A stretch of DNA of 56,184 bases, taken from the NCBI GenBank assembly GCA_944319935.1, contig CALUFM010000013.1, positions 1 through 56,184 on the forward strand. The letters run 5' to 3'. The DNA comes from an uncultured Prevotella sp. (GTDB lineage Bacteria; Bacteroidota; Bacteroidia; Bacteroidales; Bacteroidaceae). The position numbers were made by a program, and so were the translations under genes. The first letter of the stretch is position 1, and every line of letters begins with the position of its first letter. The notes under the pieces were generated by a model. That model was given only the letters and a program-made list of their open reading frames with translations. It was not told the origin of the DNA and made no database searches. Shown here one piece after another: positions 51,754 to 56,184 of the stretch.

Positions 51754-51905
51754 GCCGTGTTTCGCCTTGCGGAACACGGCTTTTTACGTCCCGTTTCGCG
51801 GCCTTTCACGCCGCGAAAGGCCGCCTCCCGCATTGCCGCCTTGCAGCCCCGACGGGGGCGGCGCGCCCGTCGGGGCTGCAAGGCGGACGCCCGCGGGCGT
51901 TTTTC
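51754..51905. terminator. Cluster of four hairpins upstream of dapB
   Basis: GCCGTGTTTCGC/GCGGAACACGGC plus TTTTT (51754-51785) is a terminator. Then GCGGCCTTTC/GAAAGGCCGC (51799-51823), a perfect 19-bp stem (51838-51856 with 51866-51884), and ACGCCCGCGGGCGT followed by TTTTT (51888-51905), a second terminator. Confidence 0.8.
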
Positions 51906-51948
51906 TTTTTTTAAAACCATTTCCTTTCAGTTATTCGTTATTTTCCAC

Positions 51949-51956
51949 TATCTTTG
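51949..51956 (+). promoter_or_regulatory. -7 promoter box TATCTTTG for dapB-lepB-lepB2-wbqC
   Basis: Fits the consensus, 26 bases before dapB. Confidence 0.6.
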
Positions 51957-51981
51957 CAATCAGATTTAAATCTATCACAAA

Positions 51982-52737
51982 ATGAAAATAGCTATCATAG
52001 GTTACGGCAAGATGGGCAAGATGATTGAGCAGATAGCCATCAGCCGCGGCCACACCATCGTAAGCATCATCGACAAGGACAACCAGCAGGACTACGAGTC
52101 GCCCGAGTTCGCCTCGGCCGACGTGGCCATAGAATTCACCAACCCCACGGCCGCCTACGGCAACTACCTGAAGGCCTTCGCCAAGGGCGTGAAGGTAGTG
52201 TCTGGCTCAACGGGATGGATGAAAGACCACGGCGACGACGTGCGCCGCCTATGCAACGAAGAGGGGCACACGCTCTTCTGGGCGTCAAACTTCAGCGTGG
52301 GCGTGGCCATATTCTCCGCCGTCAACCGCTATCTGGCGAAAATAATGAACGGCTTTCCGCAGTACGACGTCCGCATGGAGGAGACCCACCACGTGCATAA
52401 GCTCGACGCTCCGAGCGGCACGGCCATCACGCTGGCCGAGGACATCGTGGACAACCTCGACCGCAAGACGGGCTGGGCGAAGGGCCTGATGACCGCGCCT
52501 GACGGCGAAGTGACAGGCGACCGCTCCGTCGGCGGAGACAAGGTGGCCATCGACAGCGTGCGCCGCGGCGAAGTGCCGGGCATACACTCGATAACATACA
52601 ACTCTGAGGCTGACAGCATCACCATAACCCACGACGCCCACTCGCGCGAAGGCTTCGCCCTCGGCGCGGTGCTTGCGGCCGAATACACAAAGGAACACAG
52701 CGGCCTGCTGACCATCGGGGACATGTTCAAGTTCTGA
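51982..52737 (+). CDS. dapB: 4-hydroxy-tetrahydrodipicolinate reductase
   Basis: 251 residues. Rossmann motif IIGYGKMGKMIEQIA at the N terminus, SGSTGW, the WASNFSVGV loop and the catalytic motif EETHHVHKLDAPSGTA with His-His and Lys. It reduces the cyclic intermediate of the diaminopimelate/lysine pathway using NAD(P)H. It heads a conserved Bacteroidales cluster with signal peptidase I genes and wbqC, linking peptidoglycan precursor supply with envelope functions. Confidence 0.96.
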   Translation: MKIAIIGYGKMGKMIEQIAISRGHTIVSIIDKDNQQDYESPEFASADVAIEFTNPTAAYGNYLKAFAKGVKVVSGSTGWMKDHGDDVRRLCNEEGHTLFWASNFSVGVAIFSAVNRYLAKIMNGFPQYDVRMEETHHVHKLDAPSGTAITLAEDIVDNLDRKTGWAKGLMTAPDGEVTGDRSVGGDKVAIDSVRRGEVPGIHSITYNSEADSITITHDAHSREGFALGAVLAAEYTKEHSGLLTIGDMFKF

Positions 52738-52831
52738 AACAACAACGGATTGTCGAGAGCCGGGAGCCAATGACTTGCGCCTTAGCCTGTCACAAAAACC
52801 CTGCTCCCAGCCAAAAAGGCATATCATAATT

Positions 52832-52860
52832 TTCAATCCTCAATCTTCAATTCTCAATTA
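52832..52860 (+). repeat. TTCAATCCTCAATCTTCAAT micro-repeat before lepB
   Basis: Three to four TTCAATCCTCAATCTT-like units between dapB and lepB; no strong inverted partner within the gap. Confidence 0.5.
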
Positions 52861-52887
52861 GGAAAAGTGGAAAAGAAACAACTAAAC

Positions 52888-54294
52888 ATGAAAAAACAGT
52901 GGACTAAGTGCATCATAGTCCTCGCCCTCTACCTCCTGTTCCTGCTCTGGGTGAAAAGCTGGTTGGGGCTGCTCGTAGTGCCGTTCATCTTCGACGTGTA
53001 CATCACGAAGAAGATAAGGTGGCAGTGGTGGAAAGACTCCGAGCCGCCCGTGCGCTTCCTCATGTCGTGGGTTGACGCCATAGTGTTCGCCCTGGTGGCC
53101 GTTTACTTCATCAACCTGTTCTTCTTCCAGAACTACGTCATACCCTCATCGTCGCTCGAAAAGTCGCTCCTCACGGGCGATTACCTCTTCGTCAGCAAGG
53201 TGAGCTACGGCCCGCGCATACCCGAAACGCCGCTGACCATGCCCCTGACGCAGCATACGCTGCCCGTGTTCGGCTGCAAATCGTACATAGAATGGCCGCA
53301 CTGGGACTACCGCCGAGTGAAAGGCCTCGGCAAAATCAAGCAGAACGACATCGTAGTGTTCAACTACCCGGCGGGCGACACGCTCGTGAGCAACGAGCGT
53401 TACCAGGCCGCCGACTACTACCAACTGTGCTACTCGTTCGGCAGCCAGTTGCTGAACTACCGGCCTGACTTCGCCCAGATGTCGCCGGAAGCACAGCGCG
53501 AATGGTACGAAAGGGTGTACGCCACGGGGCGGCAGTACATCCTCGACAACCCCGGAGAGTACGGCAAGGTCATCACACGCCCCGTTGACCGCCGCGAAAA
53601 CTACGTGAAACGCTGCGTGGGACTGCCCGGACAGACGCTCCAAATCAAGAACCGCATAGTATACACGGACGGCAAACCCAACAAAGAACCCGACAACGTA
53701 CAGTACACTTACTACGTGAAGCTCGCGCAACCCATACCCGAAGACATGATGAAAGACCTCGGAATAAGCATGGAAGACCTGACAAGCCTCAACCAAAGCG
53801 GCTACATGCCGCTGACGAAACGCGCCGTCAACGCGCTCAAGGGGCGCAAGGACATCGTGCAGAGCATCACGCTTAACACCGACACCATCACCGGAGACAT
53901 CTACCCCCTGAACGCGAACACGGGCTGGACGCGCGACAACTACGGCCCCGTATGGATACCGAAGAAGGGCGGAACGGTGCGCCTTACGATGCAGAACATC
54001 GCCGTTTACGAGCGGCCTATCCGCGTATACGAGGGCAACGACCTGCAAGTCAAGGACGGGAAAATCTACATCAACGGCAAGCAGACCGACCGTTACACGT
54101 TCAAGATGGACTATTACTGGATGATGGGCGACAACCGCCACAACTCGGCCGACAGCCGCTACTGGGGCTTCGTGCCTGAAGACCACATCGTAGGCAAGCC
54201 CATCTTCATCTGGTGGAGCAGCGACCCAGACCGCGGAGGCTTCTCAGGCGTGCGCTGGAACAGGCTGTTCAAGATGGTGGACAATATAAAATAG
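52888..54294 (+). CDS. lepB: Signal peptidase I (catalytically complete)
   Basis: 468 residues from the ATG at 52888; a GTG at 52867 would add seven. N-terminal membrane segments near 8-35 and 57-77. Nucleophile Ser89 is in IPSSSLEKSLLTGD, general base Lys241 in YVKRCVGLPGQTL, and box E is MGDNRHNSADSRYWGFV. The enzyme is longer than E. coli LepB because of an insert of about 140 residues between the Ser and Lys boxes plus another before box E, common in Bacteroidetes. It cleaves signal peptides on the periplasmic face. Confidence 0.95.
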   Translation: MKKQWTKCIIVLALYLLFLLWVKSWLGLLVVPFIFDVYITKKIRWQWWKDSEPPVRFLMSWVDAIVFALVAVYFINLFFFQNYVIPSSSLEKSLLTGDYLFVSKVSYGPRIPETPLTMPLTQHTLPVFGCKSYIEWPHWDYRRVKGLGKIKQNDIVVFNYPAGDTLVSNERYQAADYYQLCYSFGSQLLNYRPDFAQMSPEAQREWYERVYATGRQYILDNPGEYGKVITRPVDRRENYVKRCVGLPGQTLQIKNRIVYTDGKPNKEPDNVQYTYYVKLAQPIPEDMMKDLGISMEDLTSLNQSGYMPLTKRAVNALKGRKDIVQSITLNTDTITGDIYPLNANTGWTRDNYGPVWIPKKGGTVRLTMQNIAVYERPIRVYEGNDLQVKDGKIYINGKQTDRYTFKMDYYWMMGDNRHNSADSRYWGFVPEDHIVGKPIFIWWSSDPDRGGFSGVRWNRLFKMVDNIK

Positions 54295-54458
54295 CAGACA
54301 AGTTGACAAGTGACAAGCAGACAAGCCCACACCTTTAGCTTACAAGCAGACGGCAGCAAGCGGACAAAAGAGGCTTGTCACGAAGATACGCAACTTGCCA
54401 ATCCGACAAACGGAGAAATCTCCTTGTCTGCTCGTCACTCGTTAACTTGTTGACTGAC
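54294..54458 (+). repeat. AGCAGACAAG inverted micro-repeats between the two lepB genes
   Basis: Left units GCAGACAAGTTGACAAGTGA and CAAGCAGACAAGCCC; right units CTCCTTGTCTGCTCGTCACTC and TTAACTTGTTGAC. Same family as at 20.6, 22.5 and 26.5 kb. The lepB2 start follows within 3 bases. Confidence 0.75.
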
Positions 54459-54460
54459 AT

Positions 54461-55144
54461 ATGAAATTTGCGCTCAAGTTTGTGATGGCGTTGATAGTCA
54501 CAACCTTGCTGATGTTGGCTTTCCGCGCGTTGGTGTTCACCGTTTACACGGTCAGGGGCACGGCCTTGGAGCCTTGCCTCGTTGACGGCGACCGGGTATT
54601 GGTGAACCGCTGGAGCTATGGGCTGCGCGCCGGAGGCTACGGGCCGTTCGGCTACGCGCGGTGGATTGGCTCGCAGGTAGAGCGCGGCGACCTCGTGGTG
54701 TTCAACAATCCGGCCGACACCGCCCGCCACATACCGCGGCGGAAGACGATGGCTTACTACTGCACAGCCGTGCCGGGAGACACCGTAAGGGCTGGAGGCG
54801 CGCTGCTCACCGTGCCAGGAAAGGGCTCGCCATGCCGCGTAAACAAGGGCAACATCAGGCTGCTGCGCACGCTTTACAACAGGTTTGAGGGCAAAAAAGC
54901 CGAAATCATCGGCGGCAAACTCATTGTAAACGGCAAGGAAACAAGCTGCGCCGTTTTCAACAACGACTATTACTGGGTCAGCGCGAGCCGGCGTGGCGAC
55001 ACGTCAGACTCGCGCTTTTTCGGTTTCGTGCCTGAGACCCACGTCATCGGCAAGGTGAAGATGCTCATCTTCTCTGCCGACCCCGGCCGCCCCATAGGCC
55101 ACAACCTGCGGCAAGACCGCTGGCTGCTGCCCATCGGAAAGTGA
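54461..55144 (+). CDS. Signal peptidase I paralog with lost catalytic residues
   Basis: 227 residues, one N-terminal membrane segment (residues 4-27). The S26 fold is recognisable: box B-like VRGTALEPCLVDGDRVLVNR, box D-like YYCTAVPGDTVR and box E-like GDTSDSRFFGFVPETHVIGK. The nucleophile Ser of the S-M-x-P motif is Ala35, the base Lys of K-R-x-x-G-x-P-G-D is Tyr99, and GDN of box E reads SAS. It should therefore not cleave. Synteny right after lepB suggests a partner or regulatory subunit of the active enzyme. A sequencing error cannot explain three separate changes. Confidence 0.88.
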   Translation: MKFALKFVMALIVTTLLMLAFRALVFTVYTVRGTALEPCLVDGDRVLVNRWSYGLRAGGYGPFGYARWIGSQVERGDLVVFNNPADTARHIPRRKTMAYYCTAVPGDTVRAGGALLTVPGKGSPCRVNKGNIRLLRTLYNRFEGKKAEIIGGKLIVNGKETSCAVFNNDYYWVSASRRGDTSDSRFFGFVPETHVIGKVKMLIFSADPGRPIGHNLRQDRWLLPIGK

Positions 55145-55218
55145 CCCGCAAAGCCCGCGACAACACCCTTGCTCCACGACACCTCCATCCGTCCCATCCC
55201 CTCAAAAACAAGGAAAAT

Positions 55219-55872
55219 ATGCAAAAAGCACTGCTTTCATCGGCTTATTTCGCCCCCATCCAATGGTATCAGAAGCTCTACCGTTACGGCAAAGTGTACG
55301 TGGAGGCGCATGACAGCTTCATCAAACAGACTTACCGCAACCGCTGCGTGATAGCCACGACCAACGGACTACAGGCGTTGACAGTGCCCGTAGAGCGGGC
55401 CGGAGCGGACGCGCAGCCCGATGGAATGGGGCATTTTGCGAAAATACTGATGAAAGACGTGCGCATAAGCGACCACGGCAACTGGCGTCACCTGCACTGG
55501 AACGCGCTGGCGAGCGCATACGGAGAGTCGCCGTTTTTCGAGTTTTACGCCGATGATTTGCGCCCTTTCTTCGAGCGCAAATGGACGTTCCTCTATGACT
55601 TCAACATGGAGATATGCGCGAAAATGTGCGATTTAATCGGCATAGAACCTGACATCGAGCCTACCACGGAGTACGTCCCGGCTGACAGCGAGGCGTTGAG
55701 CGGCACTGCGGACTTCCGCGACGCCATCCGCCCGAAGCACCCCCTGCCCGACCCCGACTTCTCCCCGCGCCGCTATTACCAAGTGTACGAGCGCAAGCAC
55801 GGCTTCGCCCCGAACCTCAGCATACTCGACCTTCTGTTCAACATGGGCAACGAGAGCCTGCTGTATTTGTAA
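55219..55872 (+). CDS. WbqC family protein
   Basis: 217 residues from the ATG at 55219 (MQKALLSSAYFAPIQWYQKL); the frame is open from 55141 but the first 26 residues are polar and overlap the lepB2 stop. WbqC hallmarks: PIQWYQKLYRYGKVYVEAHD, FIKQTYRNRCVIATTNG, LTVPVE, HWNALASAYGESPFFEFYAD, and a C-terminal RYYQVYERKHGFAPNLSILD followed by LLFNMGNES. First found in an O-antigen cluster; activity is unproven, though aminotransfer to nucleotide sugars has been proposed. Last gene of the dapB operon. Confidence 0.92.
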   Translation: MQKALLSSAYFAPIQWYQKLYRYGKVYVEAHDSFIKQTYRNRCVIATTNGLQALTVPVERAGADAQPDGMGHFAKILMKDVRISDHGNWRHLHWNALASAYGESPFFEFYADDLRPFFERKWTFLYDFNMEICAKMCDLIGIEPDIEPTTEYVPADSEALSGTADFRDAIRPKHPLPDPDFSPRRYYQVYERKHGFAPNLSILDLLFNMGNESLLYL

Positions 55873-55958
55873 CCCCGACGACCCGACCCAACGCCCATAC
55901 GCGCTTTTAGCGTATGGCATTCACTCCCACTTATACAACGGATGCCTTGCCGTTCGCA

Positions 55959-56184
55959 GGTTCATCCGCAAACCTTTTGGATGGTACATAAAAGTCTATC
56001 CTGTCCCCGAAGGGGGCAAACTCAGCTTAACCGCCGGTGGAGTGAGCGCGGCGAACGTAACCTGCGGTAAGTCGAAACTACTCCAACCGTCCCCGAAAGG
56101 GGGCGAATGGAGTGTTGGGTTATGCGGTGGCGGGTTCTTACGGTTATGCGGTATGTCCGTATACCCCAATAACCGTATAACCTT
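55959..56184. mobile_element. MITE-like palindromic element, copy D (cut by the window end)
   Basis: Left end GGTTCATCCGCAAACC is identical to the terminal repeat of copy B, and the first 150 bases match copy B at all but about eight positions. After GGGGGCGAATGG it continues with TGTTGGGTTATGCGGTGGCG, the reverse complement of the centre of copy C. The right arm lies outside the window. The 8 bases before it are CGTTCGCA, the expected target duplication. Confidence 0.75.

Noticed and set aside
51982..52737. Lysine riboswitch before dapB
   Set aside because: The leader from the promoter box to the ATG is under 30 bases, too short for a riboswitch.

Overview
The window is chromosomal DNA of an anaerobic Bacteroidales bacterium, most likely Prevotellaceae. 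Evidence is the many TAnnTTTG promoter boxes (the Bacteroidetes -7 element) and absent Shine-Dalgarno sites, a SusC/SusD pair, an S46 dipeptidyl-peptidase, SufBCDS, a signal peptidase I pair followed by wbqC, and anaerobe oxygen-defence proteins (rubredoxin, desulfoferrodoxin, FprA). Genus cannot be fixed from sequence alone. Most core genes look GC-rich; accessory genes are visibly AT-richer.

Layout. 1-2140: two FKBP-type isomerases (minus), a Sir2 deacylase and rubredoxin. 2194-8609: two identical tRNA-Asn genes bracket a 6.3-kb decayed island with an AAA ATPase, an HTH-Fic protein, a small gene abutting a helicase that lost its 5' end, an AT-rich orphan gene and an integrase without its catalytic half. 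8.8-13 kb: S41 protease, desulfoferrodoxin and a membrane-anchored orphan. 13.2-19.3 kb: sufB, a beta-barrel-like gene, sufC, sufD, sufS. 20-25 kb: rnhB, a WYL regulator and pnp. 25.2-28.9 kb (minus): a cation symporter, fprA and a pfkB kinase. 29-36.3 kb: M16 peptidase, SpmA/SpmB-type fusion, four-helix-bundle protein, flippase and S46 peptidase. 36.6-42.6 kb: a possible non-coding RNA, then susC-susD. 43.3-48.2 kb: rimP-nusA-infB. 48.4-55.9 kb: small secreted proteins, NUDIX and alpha/beta hydrolases, then dapB-lepB-lepB2-wbqC.

The least expected content lies between genes. (1) A roughly 300-390 bp palindromic non-coding element occurs four times (11.2, 30.5, 42.9 and 56.0 kb). The 30.5-kb copy has perfect 16-bp terminal inverted repeats and a perfect 8-bp target duplication, so this is a MITE-like family. 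(2) Short GC-rich palindromes built on AAAGGCCG/CTTTCGC sit at transcription-unit ends, and the MITEs lie beside them. (3) Many gene junctions, including those inside the suf, nusA and lepB operons, carry low-complexity micro-repeats whose reverse complement follows within about 200 bp, giving hairpins of up to 45 bp. The rimP leader combines an intrinsic-terminator-like hairpin with a 16-codon ORF whose stop overlaps the rimP start, a candidate attenuator for the operon encoding NusA. The second LepB paralog has lost its catalytic Ser and Lys.
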